64,000 nucleotides of DNA from Treponema sp. (GCA_031256035.1 JAIRRJ010000115.1:1-64000), one strand, 5' to 3'; shown: positions 24,316-32,180, numbered from the stretch's first letter. Numbers and translations are program-made. The notes: generated from the letters alone by a model not told the origin.

Positions 24316-24591
24316 CTATAGAATATATATATATATATATAACGGTCGATTCACATGTAAAAGCCGCCCCAAAACCGCAAAGGGCGGGGTTGCGGCGCTA
24401 CAAATCAGCGTCCCTGCCAATTTGTAGCGTTGGAGTTTTTTCACAGAAAAAACTCCAGCTAAAGCTTTGGAAACAGCGGCATCAAGAGGGGAACCTTCGC
24501 CGCTAAAGTGGCTCGGTTGAGGCTCCATGCCGCCTGTACCACATGATGCAGTCATAATGATAAAATATACGAAAAGTGAAAATATTGTCAA
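24316..24591 (-). pseudogene. Remnant of a small lipoprotein gene
   Basis: Reading from a TTG at 24591 gives a lipoprotein signal (LTIFSLFVYFIIMTASC) followed by SPLDAAVSKALAGVF. This resembles the start of the CsgG-like lipoprotein at 16.2-17.6 kb (LTLDAAISEAAVYF). After that the sequence is made of hairpins: arms GGAGTTTTTT/AAAAAACTCC at 24432-24456 and CGCTACAAAT/ATTTGTAGCG at 24396-24429. It ends in an AT dinucleotide run. I read this as the 5' end of a lipoprotein gene truncated by repeat elements; expression is uncertain. Confidence 0.45.
24323..24341. repeat. AT dinucleotide microsatellite
   Basis: About nine and a half uninterrupted AT units. It lies at the 3' end of the lipoprotein remnant and could vary in length by slippage. 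Confidence 0.85.
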
Positions 24592-24659
24592 GCGGAAATA
24601 CCAAATTTGCCCTGCAAAAACGAAAAAAAACTTTTGGCGGCTGCGCGCAGCCGCATATT

Positions 24660-24777
24660 GAAGGTATACTGCCTGATGATTATCCTTGGGGTCCTGCCGG
24701 AGGTCAAAAGCACCTTGCTTGCAAGGCACTTTTACCTCCGCCACCCCGTAGGTAAATTATATGTGCAGCATACCTTC
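24660..24777. ncRNA. Candidate rod-shaped structured RNA, about 118 nt
   Basis: The ends pair over 13 positions with one mismatch (24660-24672 with 24765-24777). After an internal loop of about 15 and 17 bases, GGGGT/ACCCC (24688-24692/24743-24747), GGAGGT/ACCTCC and AAAAG/CTTTT form a second stem. It is capped by CCTTG-CTTG-CAAGG. A separate perfect hairpin (GCGGCTG-CGCG-CAGCCGC) lies just before it at 24637-24654. Strand is undetermined. The rod with a central bubble recalls 6S RNA in outline, but it is shorter and I cannot match it. Confidence 0.4.
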
Positions 24778-24902
24778 ATAAGTGGTGTACGCAGCCTCCC
24801 ATAGGCTTATTCCAGTATTTTGCAGGACAAATTATCAACATGAGGGAATATTTTTTCTCTCTACGGTGAAACTTACCTACAGTTAAAAAATACATCTCTT
24901 GG

Positions 24903-25144
24903 GGGCTTGGCAGAGGGGGCTGACCTCTTACAGAGAAACTTGCTCTGCAAGCGGGTATTATTTCTCATGGGTGGCGGGGCTGTAGGGCTTGGAAAGTTTT
25001 CTTGAGTTCCCCGCCGAGAAGACCTGTTAAGGGCTTCAAGGCGGACTCATCAAGCACTTTCCAAGTCCCTACTGACCCGCACCCGGGTGATATAAATCCT
25101 TAATTGCGGGACAGGATTAGCTCAAGCACCCTGCTGCCAAGCCC
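24903..25144. ncRNA. Candidate structured RNA, about 242 nt, with alternative pairings
   Basis: The ends form a perfect 11-bp helix (GGGCTTGGCAG 24903-24913 with 25134-25144). Inside, a 15-bp arm with one bulge (24983-24997 with 25056-25071) carries a branched hairpin (CCGCC/GGCGG, GAAG/CTTC). Two pairings compete: the 5' strand 24905-24915 can instead pair with 24942-24952, and CCCGCA/TGCGGG (25076-25081/25105-25110) competes with AATCCT/AGGATT (25095-25100/25113-25118). I found no hallmark of RNase P, tmRNA, SRP RNA or a known riboswitch. It ends about 60 bases before the next start codon. Confidence 0.45.
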
Positions 25145-25205
25145 ATAAATGATATGATTAACAACCGTGGGGCAAGTTTAGCGTAAGAGGTGTATACTTA
25201 TACTG

Positions 25206-26900
25206 ATGGGTTCATTTGTCAAAAAGTTCCTGCTTCTGTTCATTGCCCTTCCCCTCTTTGCCCAGAGCGAAGTTGTAAAAGACCGCGAACAGGGCTGGGT
25301 AACGGGCGACCCGTTCTGGCGGCAGGCTCTGGGCGGGGCGGTTTTATCCCTGCCGGATGTGCAGGCGCAGTCGGCGGTAGTCGCTCTTGACGGCGGAAAT
25401 ATCAGGGCGTACTCCACTGCCGGAAAACCGCTGTGGGATTATTCCGCGAAAGGAAAAATCAGCCCGTTTGTTACACGATCACGGGAAGGCACATCGTATT
25501 TTTCAAGGACAAACGGCGTTTTCATAGCGGTTAACAGGGCTGGCCGCGAATTATGGAGGCGTAACCTAGGCAAGCCGTTAACTGCAAAGGCAGTCACCGG
25601 CTGGGACGGCAGGCTGTTTGTCCCGACCGAAAAAAGAATCTCATGTTTCACGGCATCGGGCAACCTACTGTGGGCATTGACCTTTGAATCGCCCTTCTCC
25701 ATCGCTCCACGGCTGGATCACGGCGGCGGAATATTTTTTACTCTTGAGAATAACGAAGCGTGGCGCATCGATCCTTTTTCAAACTTTCAAAAGTGGACGC
25801 TTACCGTCAAACCTGCCGCTGTGCTTTCTGTAGGCCAACAGATACTTGCGGTGCATAAAGACGGAAGCATGGAGGTACTCGGAAGTTTTCAAGACTGGTA
25901 CATTTCAGCTCAAAGCGTAAATCTAAAACCCCTCCCGAAGTTTTCATCCGCCCCAATGGCAGTCGTTTCAAGAGGCAGCGACATAGCTGCGGTTTTCAGT
26001 GACGGCAGGGCGGCTCTCGCTTCGCTTGATGAGGGAAAGATCGTCTGGAGCGGCGACACTCACATAAGAGAAATAATCAAAGGCGGCGGCAAGGCGGAAA
26101 CGGAATCTGAAATGCTTTTTGATGAAAGGGGGATTTACATACTGAGCAAGGACGGCGCCACAGGCTTTACAAAAGACGGGCGCAGGCTCTGGTATACAAT
26201 CCTAAAAAACGCAGCCGCCGTCCCCGCCTTCGGAAGTGACGGCGTGCTTTATTCCGGCGGCAGGGACTGGATACTGTACGCCTATAAACTGGAAGACCGC
26301 TCCCTTCCCGAAAAACGCCGCCTTTACGGGCCTGACCCCGAAGGGGCGTACGGAACGGGAAAACCTCTGTCCAATGAGGATTTATTATTTTTTCCGTTTG
26401 AATACGATGTAAAAGCTAAACTTGATGAAATAAACTCGGCGGTTAACGCGGGCAAAGTGGGAATAAATGAGCCTGCATGGATGTCGTGGCTCCAGGCGGT
26501 CGCTGGCGGCCAATGTCCAATTCAACACAGAGCCGCTTCTTTGCGGCTTTTGGGAATCATCGGCTCTCAGGAAACCATCCCCTGGCTTGTAAATCTTTTC
26601 CGCAAAGAACTAGACCCCAGTGTAAGAGCGGCGGCTGCCCTTGCCATAGGCGCCATCGGCGTAGACCCGGACGGCGCCGCAATCAATGTTTTCCTTGAAA
26701 CTGTTACCCGCGCAAGTGGATTGTTGATGAAAGACGAGCAGGTACTTATCGCCCTGACACAGGCTACAGGCGCGCTATGCCGCTTCTCAGGCCCCCCTTT
26801 AAGTGAAACAGGCGTAAAGATTCTTACAATACTCTCCAGCAATTCGCAGCTGCCTTTGGTCAAACGTCAGGCTGAAAGAGAGATTGTTTCATTGAGGTAA
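25206..26900 (+). CDS. Exported PQQ-type beta-propeller protein with HEAT-like tail
   Basis: A signal peptide (FLLLFIALPLFAQS) is followed by a beta-propeller of PQQ-like repeats (residues about 40-380): AVVALDGGNIRAYSTAGKPLWDYS, FIAVNRAGRELWRRNLG, RISCFTASGNLLWALTF, GVLYSGGRDWILYAYK. The last 130 residues are HEAT-like helices (IPWLVNLFRKELDPSVRAAAALAIGAIGVDP). No quinone-enzyme active site is evident, so it is probably a scaffold in the periplasm, comparable to BamB-type propellers. It has no good ribosome binding site; the ATG lies close behind two overlapping TATACT hexamers (25193-25204). The structured-RNA candidate lies upstream. Confidence 0.75.
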   Translation: MGSFVKKFLLLFIALPLFAQSEVVKDREQGWVTGDPFWRQALGGAVLSLPDVQAQSAVVALDGGNIRAYSTAGKPLWDYSAKGKISPFVTRSREGTSYFSRTNGVFIAVNRAGRELWRRNLGKPLTAKAVTGWDGRLFVPTEKRISCFTASGNLLWALTFESPFSIAPRLDHGGGIFFTLENNEAWRIDPFSNFQKWTLTVKPAAVLSVGQQILAVHKDGSMEVLGSFQDWYISAQSVNLKPLPKFSSAPMAVVSRGSDIAAVFSDGRAALASLDEGKIVWSGDTHIREIIKGGGKAETESEMLFDERGIYILSKDGATGFTKDGRRLWYTILKNAAAVPAFGSDGVLYSGGRDWILYAYKLEDRSLPEKRRLYGPDPEGAYGTGKPLSNEDLLFFPFEYDVKAKLDEINSAVNAGKVGINEPAWMSWLQAVAGGQCPIQHRAASLRLLGIIGSQETIPWLVNLFRKELDPSVRAAAALAIGAIGVDPDGAAINVFLETVTRASGLLMKDEQVLIALTQATGALCRFSGPPLSETGVKILTILSSNSQLPLVKRQAEREIVSLR

Positions 26901-26912
26901 ATTTACATATAA

Positions 26913-28085
26913 CTAATTTCGCATAAAAGGATTGTACATAAATATCTTTGTTCCAAGTTCTTTTATAACCGAATAAAAAAAGTCCATACTCAGGTCTTTA
27001 TCTATAGTCATGGACTGATGTTTTTTAAGCAATTCTTCATTGTATGAATAAAGCGGATAAACTACAGTGCCGTTAAAGTTCCGGTCAAAATGGCACACAA
27101 CAGGTATAAGCCCCGAATCGGAAATGAAAAGTTCATCGCCTTCTTTAACAAAGGTCGCGGCTATCATGGCGCCTAGAATTCTTTCTTTCCCCCTCTGATT
27201 GGAAACAAAGTTGCCCAGAGAATAGAAACAATAAGTTTCTTTGCCGTCAGGGCGGGGAATGGCTTCAAACGGCTCCAAAACATGGGGGTGATGCCCGATT
27301 ACAAGGTCTACATTATGTTCGGCAAAAAAAGCGGCAAGGTCTGTTTGAGACTTGACCGGTTGAAACAGATATTCATTGCCCCAATGAACGGAAACTATCA
27401 GAAAATCACATAACGGGCGCAAAGCGTCAATCTCCTGCGCCATTTTTGTTCTGTTGATCATGGAAACAAGATCGGGGTTATGCCTCGGCAGGGCAAAACC
27501 GTTAAGATCGTGAGCATAACCCAAAAAACCAAGGGTGATGTTGTTCTTTGTAATAATCTTCTGCTTCTCTTCGCCCAGCCTCCGCGTGCCAATGATCGTT
27601 ATACCTTCTATCGTATCCCAATGAGCAAGGGTTGCAAGCAGGCCTGACTCGCCCATGTCCAGAGCGTGATTGTTAGCCATGTTAACTACTGCAAAGCCGG
27701 CATCCGCGAGGGTCTTCGCAAGCGATTGCGGCGTGTTGAAGGTAGGGAATCCTGAGTAACCGTATCTTTCGCCTGCCATGACCGTTTCCTGATTGATAAA
27801 CGCAAGATCGGCATTTTTAACAATAGGTTTTATTTCAGAATAGATAGGATCAAAATCATAAACCCCATTTTTGAGCGAGGAGTTGATTAGTGTTTCATGA
27901 AATAAATTATCTCCCGCGGCAACAAACGTCAGTGTGTGACGGACGGGCTTTTCTTCTTTTTCAGTTTCAATAGAAATTTCGATACTGTCCGGTTCAGTCG
28001 TTACCGGCTTTGAATTGTTGCATGAAACCGCCAGCAAAAAAAATGATGTAACCAGAAAAAATGTTTTTTCAAAAACTTTACTCAT
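26913..28085 (-). CDS. CapA-family (PGA_cap) metallophosphatase-like lipoprotein
   Basis: A lipoprotein with signal MSKVFEKTFFLVTSFFLLAVSC. The rest matches the CapA/PgsA metallophosphoesterase-like fold: FVAAGDNLFHETLI at the start, INQETVMAG, VVNMANNHALDMGESGL, IVSVHWGNEY and LVIGHHPHVLEPFE. These contain the metal-ligand Asp, Asn and His residues. Members are linked to poly-gamma-glutamate or capsule production, but many stand alone with unknown substrate. No pgsBC genes are nearby. ATG 28085 is preferred over GTG 28091. It overlaps the end of prmC by eight bases, so it is in the prfA-prmC transcript. Confidence 0.85.
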   Translation of the reverse strand: MSKVFEKTFFLVTSFFLLAVSCNNSKPVTTEPDSIEISIETEKEEKPVRHTLTFVAAGDNLFHETLINSSLKNGVYDFDPIYSEIKPIVKNADLAFINQETVMAGERYGYSGFPTFNTPQSLAKTLADAGFAVVNMANNHALDMGESGLLATLAHWDTIEGITIIGTRRLGEEKQKIITKNNITLGFLGYAHDLNGFALPRHNPDLVSMINRTKMAQEIDALRPLCDFLIVSVHWGNEYLFQPVKSQTDLAAFFAEHNVDLVIGHHPHVLEPFEAIPRPDGKETYCFYSLGNFVSNQRGKERILGAMIAATFVKEGDELFISDSGLIPVVCHFDRNFNGTVVYPLYSYNEELLKKHQSMTIDKDLSMDFFYSVIKELGTKIFMYNPFMRN

Positions 28086-29004
28086 AAACACCGCCTATTA
28101 CTCGTTCAAAATCTGACATATCCTTGTACAATTGTAAACATGAAAACCCTCTTTTTTCAAGCAGAACGGCAATATCTTTCATCTGCCGGGGGTCTGCCTC
28201 CATTAACAACATACCGCCCTGCGAAAGATAATCCGGCGCGCCGTTTATGACCTGCTTTATCGTTTCAAGACCGGATTTACCGCCGTCAAGGGCAAGGCGC
28301 GGCTCTTTCTGCACTTCGACAGACAGAGTTTTTATGTCATCACTTGGAATATACGGCGGGTTGCAGACGATTAGGGAGAAGCGGTCAGCAGTTAGCAGTG
28401 AACAGTGAGCAGTGAACAGTGAGCAGTGAGCAGGTAGTGGGGAGTGAGAAGTGGCAGAGAAAGGTTCAAAGAGATCGCCGAGGTAAAAATTGATTGAATT
28501 ATCGCCAAGAAGACGCGCCGCGTTTGCTTTCGCGGTTTCCAGTGCTTCGGCTGAAATATCCGTTGCCCAAACTTCAAGAGCAGGCATCTCGTGTTTCAGC
28601 GCAACGGCGATCGCCCCCGACCCCGTACACAAATCCAGTACCCGGATCGGCTCCCCCCCCACTCCCCTCTCCCCACTCCTTATTCTTTCTATCGCCGCCT
28701 CAACCAGGGTTTCAGTATCGGGGCGCGGAACCAGTACAGACGGGTTTACAAAGAACTCAAGTCCCCGGAATTCCTTTTTTCCCAAGATGTAGGCGGTACA
28801 TTCGCCGTTTTTCCGCCTGTCAATCAAAGACTGAAAAGCGGCAAGAATCTCCTGTGAAAGCTGATCAGCGCCGCAAGAAGCAAGCGCCGTGCGGTTTGTA
28901 CCAAGAACTTGCGCCAGTAAAAGGGAAGCGTCAAGAGATGAGGTTTCGATACCGACTTTTTTTAGTGTTCCGGCGCTTTCGGTTAATGCTTCACGGACGG
29001 TCAT
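28078..29004 (-). CDS. prmC: Peptide chain release factor N5-glutamine methyltransferase PrmC
   Basis: PrmC methylates the GGQ glutamine of release factors. Signature motifs are RPDTETLVE, VLDLCTGSGAIAVALK and the active-site NPPYI. The start at 29004 (MTVREALTES) lies four bases after the prfA stop. The 308 residues exceed the usual length of about 280 because two repeat arrays are inserted in frame: residues about 107-116 (RSGERGVGGEP) before the SAM motif and about 184-207 (HSPLPAHCSLFTAHCSLLTA) just before VCNPPYI. Both lie in loops adjoining the active centre, yet all motifs are intact. Placement beside prfA is the usual arrangement. Confidence 0.93.
   Translation of the reverse strand: MTVREALTESAGTLKKVGIETSSLDASLLLAQVLGTNRTALASCGADQLSQEILAAFQSLIDRRKNGECTAYILGKKEFRGLEFFVNPSVLVPRPDTETLVEAAIERIRSGERGVGGEPIRVLDLCTGSGAIAVALKHEMPALEVWATDISAEALETAKANAARLLGDNSINFYLGDLFEPFSATSHSPLPAHCSLFTAHCSLLTADRFSLIVCNPPYIPSDDIKTLSVEVQKEPRLALDGGKSGLETIKQVINGAPDYLSQGGMLLMEADPRQMKDIAVLLEKRGFSCLQLYKDMSDFERVIGGVYE
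28386..28455 (-). repeat. Ten-unit heptamer array inside prmC
   Basis: On the plus strand: CAGCAGT, TAGCAGT, GAACAGT, GAGCAGT, GAACAGT, GAGCAGT, GAGCAGG, TAGTGGG, GAGTGAG, AAGTGGC, all in register over 70 bases. The coding strand is the CACTGCT orientation, which contains no stop in any frame. It encodes the insertion directly before the active-site NPPY. Confidence 0.9.
28659..28686 (-). repeat. C-rich heptamer array inside prmC
   Basis: CCACTCC, CCTCTCC, CCACTCC, TTATTCT in register, preceded by eight C. It encodes RSGERGVGGEP between the N-terminal domain and the SAM motif. A run of eight C in a coding sequence is prone to slippage. Confidence 0.7.
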
Positions 29005-29008
29005 GAAT

Positions 29009-30091
29009 CTATGAGGCAGCTTCAAACCCGCTTGTTTGCAGCATTTCTTCTTTGGCTGAAAGTTTAAGTGCGTCAAAAAGTTCAACTACATCGCCCTGCA
29101 TTATAAGATCAAGTTTGTACATGGTAAGGTTGATCCGGTGATCTGTCAGGCGGTTTTGGGGAAAATTATATGTTCTGATTCTCTGGGAACGGTCTCCCGA
29201 ACCCACTTGAGTTTTTCTGGCTTCGGCTCTTTCCGCCTGCGCCTTTGCCTCTTCCATTTCATAGATGCGCGCGCGCAGGATTCTCATTGCCTTTGCTTTG
29301 TTTTTTATCTGGCTCTTTTCATCCTGACAATGAACGGTAATCCCCGAAGGCAAATGTGTTATCCGTACCGCGGAGTCCGTGGTGTTGACGCACTGGCCTC
29401 CGGGACCGCCTGCGCGCATTACGTCAATTCTTAAATCTTCCTGTTTTATGTCGATTTCCGTTTCATCAGCTTCCGGCAAAACTGCCACCGTTACCGCCGA
29501 AGTGTGGATTCTGCCGGACGCTTCGGTCGCCGGAACCCTCTGCACGCGGTGAACTCCCGATTCATAGCGGAGGTTTTCATATACATTGTTCCCGCTGACG
29601 GAAAACACAATTTCTTTTAAGCCGCCAAGCTCAGTGTCGTTGGAATTCATTATTTCAAACTTCCAGCCCCTGTTTTCTGCAAAGCGGGAATACATCCTAT
29701 ACAGATCCGAGGCGAAAAGCGCAGCTTCCTCACCGCCTGTTCCGGCGCGTATTTCCATTATGATGTTTTTTTCATCCAGCGGGTCTCTTGGAACAAGAAG
29801 GAATTTAAGTTTATCCTTGTTTTCGGCAAACTTTGCTTCCAGCTCTTTCAGCTCTTCGCGGGCAAGCTCCTTCATCTCCTGATCTTTTTCTTCCTGAACC
29901 AGAAGTTTTGTTTCATCAATCTGCTTTTTCAATGCTTCAACGCGCTCGTGTATCCCGGCTATTTCGCCAAGGTGGGAATATTCTTTCATCGCATCACGGT
30001 AGCGTTTTTGATCTTTTACCAAGTCAGGGTTCTGAATTAAAAGAGACAATTCACCGTAGCGTTTTAAGAGGGAACTTAACCGCTCATTCAT
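29009..30091 (-). CDS. prfA: Peptide chain release factor 1
   Basis: RF1 ends translation at UAA and UAG. The catalytic GGQ is in [22 protein letters not shown]. The codon-recognition tripeptide is PAT in [19 protein letters not shown], which identifies RF1 rather than RF2. At 360 residues the length is standard. Its start overlaps the stop of the upstream 56-codon gene (ATGA), and prmC follows after four bases. Confidence 0.96.
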   Translation of the reverse strand: MNERLSSLLKRYGELSLLIQNPDLVKDQKRYRDAMKEYSHLGEIAGIHERVEALKKQIDETKLLVQEEKDQEMKELAREELKELEAKFAENKDKLKFLLVPRDPLDEKNIIMEIRAGTGGEEAALFASDLYRMYSRFAENRGWKFEIMNSNDTELGGLKEIVFSVSGNNVYENLRYESGVHRVQRVPATEASGRIHTSAVTVAVLPEADETEIDIKQEDLRIDVMRAGGPGGQCVNTTDSAVRITHLPSGITVHCQDEKSQIKNKAKAMRILRARIYEMEEAKAQAERAEARKTQVGSGDRSQRIRTYNFPQNRLTDHRINLTMYKLDLIMQGDVVELFDALKLSAKEEMLQTSGFEAAS

Positions 30092-30258
30092 ATTTTTTCC
30101 ACAAAATTAGGACAGGAATAAATCACCAGTTCCATGGGATTGTCCTCGCTTGTAAAAACATCAAGCGTCTCCGCAACCGTGTCCTGTATCCGGCAATTCC
30201 CGGCAGCCGCGCACAGAGGACAAGCCCCGTTGCCGCGGGCGTTTATCTCAACCTGCAT
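30088..30258 (-). CDS. Small cysteine-containing protein coupled to prfA
   Basis: A 56-codon reading frame whose TGA overlaps the prfA ATG. The protein begins [16 protein letters not shown], has cysteine pairs CPLC and NC, and a later YSCPNF, suggesting a small metal-binding fold. No ribosome binding site is possible because a promoter-like TATTAT ends only five bases before the ATG, so the message would be leaderless. It is the first gene of the prfA-prmC operon. I do not recognise the family. Confidence 0.7.
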   Translation of the reverse strand: MQVEINARGNGACPLCAAAGNCRIQDTVAETLDVFTSEDNPMELVIYSCPNFVEKI

Positions 30259-30263
30259 AGCTA

Positions 30264-30316
30264 ATAATAAAGGGTATTGAAAGTAGTTTCAATACGGGCG
30301 GGTTTTCTGGTATAAT
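30264..30316. promoter_or_regulatory. Divergent promoters with a shared 9-bp inverted repeat
   Basis: Leftward promoter: TTGAAA (30292-30287), 17 bases, TATTAT (30269-30264), then ATG at 30258. Rightward promoter: extended -10 TGGTATAAT (30308-30316), then ATG at 30325. A perfect inverted repeat GTATTGAAA-GTAG-TTTCAATAC (30274-30295) covers the -35 region of both and could be an operator. Confidence 0.6.
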
Positions 30317-30324
30317 GGACAAGA

Positions 30325-30714
30325 ATGGCCATTCTTGAAGAATTTATCCGTTTTTTACAGGACGGATTTTCAAAATACATTCCCGAAGATAAAAGGCGGA
30401 TTATCCTTGCCGGCGCAGGGGGGCTTGTTCTGATTTTGGCAATAATTGCCCTGATTTCAGGAATTTCCGGCAGGGAGACACGCACTGAAAAACCCGATAC
30501 CTTGAACATCAGGATTGCTATACCCCCGCAGGAATTGTTTTTGCCGGAAGAGCCGGATTTTCTTCGCGGTGTAATTCTGGGACGGGAACAGCGGAGCAGT
30601 TGGACGGAAGAGGACGCTTCCGCCTACTGGCTTGATCCGCTGGTAAAGGGCGAGGAAGAATGGCGGAAAAAGATTGAAGCCGCGATAGATGAATTTCTGG
30701 AGCGTATTCCATGA
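30325..30714 (+). CDS. Small single-pass membrane protein of unknown function
   Basis: 129 residues: a short N-terminal amphipathic region (FIRFLQDGFSKYIPEDKRR), one membrane helix (IILAGAGGLVLILAIIALISGI), then a periplasmic part with PQELFLPEEPDFLRGVILGRE and a C-terminal charged helix. I do not recognise the family. Its ATG is nine bases after a TATAAT box and lacks a ribosome binding site. The stop overlaps the start of the next gene (ATGA), so the two proteins are made together. Confidence 0.7.
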   Translation: MAILEEFIRFLQDGFSKYIPEDKRRIILAGAGGLVLILAIIALISGISGRETRTEKPDTLNIRIAIPPQELFLPEEPDFLRGVILGREQRSSWTEEDASAYWLDPLVKGEEEWRKKIEAAIDEFLERIP

Positions 30715-32147
30715 AAATTGTTTTGGCGTTCCTTTTTGTTTTTTTTGTTTTTTCCTGCGCGGGAACTCCCAAACCGGGAGACGGTGCGCAAACAGAAGAA
30801 GAAAATGCCATTAACAAGACGGAAGAAAAAGACGATTTATCTGTAGCTGAAGTAATTGTTTCAGGGCAGGGCGAAGAACAGCCTGAAATAGAAATTACTG
30901 ATGAACCAGAAATTGAGTTTGCCCAGACAGACGCGACGCCTTCTACCATCCCGGAAGAAAGCGCAATTTTTGCCGCCCTGCCTGAACCGGAGCTTCACAT
31001 AACAGAACCGCCTGCGGCTCCTGTCGCAGAGGCAGCGCCCTCTGAGGCAACGCCACCGGCGACGACTCCTTCGGAGACGGCTCCCTCTGCGGCACAGCCT
31101 GTCGTTCCTCCGGTGCAAACCGCTCAACCGTCTCCTGTTTCGCCTCCGCCTGTTCAAACGCCGCCAGCGCCAAGACCAAGTCCGCCTGTGCCGCCTCCGG
31201 CTTTACTCGGTCCTGCCGAAGAAAAGCCTGTTCAAACGGCTGCGTCCACAAGCGATTCTCCTGCCGTTTCCGTCATCAGAGACGAACCGCCCGCTCCCGT
31301 TCCGTCAAGAATTGCGCCTCCTGAAAAAGACGATATAATTTTCTCCCGGACAGTCCGCGCTACGGTGGGGCAGATTGTAGAAATCCCTTTCCGGGGGAAC
31401 CTCTGGCTTTTCATGGGCGAACTTGCATCCCGCCGCGGCATTGTCTACGATTCGCGCCGCCTTGATCCGGAGGGAGAAACCTTCATGTTCAGAACCGAAG
31501 AAGCCGGCACTTACGCGCTAAGATTCTACAGGCAGGATTTTTTGAGGAACTATAACCTTACCGATTTTGTTCAGGTAATAGTCGGCGAACCTCCTCCGGG
31601 AAGCGCTGGCTGGTTCAATCAGCCTTATGACCGCGGCAGGGTAATCGCTGAACCCCGCTGGCCGGAAGCTCTTGCAGAAGCTGAACTGCGGAGAACGCCG
31701 GCGAGACCTCCGGCTGCTTCAAACGAAAGCGCCGCACCGGCAGCCAGACCGCCTTCGGATGTCCCATCCGCAACTGTTCCGCCCTCGAATGTTCCACCCG
31801 CAGATATTCCATCCGTTGATGTTCCTTCAACAGCCAGCGCAATTCCTGACAGCCAAAGTAATTTGCCGCCCGAAGAACTTCTGCAAAAAGCAAAAGAAAC
31901 CTTTGATGAGGGAAAGACTGCGGCGGCAATTTTGTTACTCGATCAATACCGGGAACAGTACCCCTTAGGCGATGAACTTTACTGGCTGTACGGTCAGTTC
32001 TATGAAGCCAATACTTCCAGCCGCGACATCCTCCTTGCCCTGGACTATTACCGCCGCCTTGTGCGGGAATACCCCCAGAGCGGCCGCTACAATGATGCGC
32101 GGCGTAGGATAGCGTATCTGGAGAGGTTTTATATCAACATACAGTGA
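30711..32147 (+). CDS. Proline-rich lipoprotein with C-terminal TPR-like region
   Basis: Lipoprotein signal MKIVLAFLFVFFVFSC. An acidic stretch and a long Pro/Ala/Thr-rich disordered region (residues about 85-210) follow. A beta domain (about 215-300, VRATVGQIVEIPFRGNLWLFMGELASRRGIVYDSR) comes next, then a second low-complexity part with SVPPSDVPS-like repeats, and a terminal tetratricopeptide-like region (LPPEELLQKAKETFDEGKTAAAILLLDQYREQYP ... YYRRLVREYPQSGRYNDARRRI). The layout suggests an outer-membrane lipoprotein spanning the periplasm. It is coupled to the small membrane protein upstream. Confidence 0.75.
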   Translation: MKIVLAFLFVFFVFSCAGTPKPGDGAQTEEENAINKTEEKDDLSVAEVIVSGQGEEQPEIEITDEPEIEFAQTDATPSTIPEESAIFAALPEPELHITEPPAAPVAEAAPSEATPPATTPSETAPSAAQPVVPPVQTAQPSPVSPPPVQTPPAPRPSPPVPPPALLGPAEEKPVQTAASTSDSPAVSVIRDEPPAPVPSRIAPPEKDDIIFSRTVRATVGQIVEIPFRGNLWLFMGELASRRGIVYDSRRLDPEGETFMFRTEEAGTYALRFYRQDFLRNYNLTDFVQVIVGEPPPGSAGWFNQPYDRGRVIAEPRWPEALAEAELRRTPARPPAASNESAAPAARPPSDVPSATVPPSNVPPADIPSVDVPSTASAIPDSQSNLPPEELLQKAKETFDEGKTAAAILLLDQYREQYPLGDELYWLYGQFYEANTSSRDILLALDYYRRLVREYPQSGRYNDARRRIAYLERFYINIQ

Positions 32148-32180
32148 CTTCTGAGAATAATAAGAGTTTATTCGAAAGTC

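Noticed and set aside
25076-25118. H-type pseudoknot in the RNA candidate
   Set aside because: The loop that must cross a six-bp stem is only two bases long, so the two helices are better seen as alternatives.
24903-25144. Identification as RNase P RNA, tmRNA, SRP RNA or 6S RNA
   Set aside because: RNase P conserved blocks, the tRNA-like ends of tmRNA and the SRP apical motif are not present, and the fold is not a simple rod as in 6S RNA.
28386-28455. CRISPR array or minisatellite with spacers
   Set aside because: Units are seven bases long and contiguous, with no spacers, and lie within coding sequence. No cas genes are in the window.
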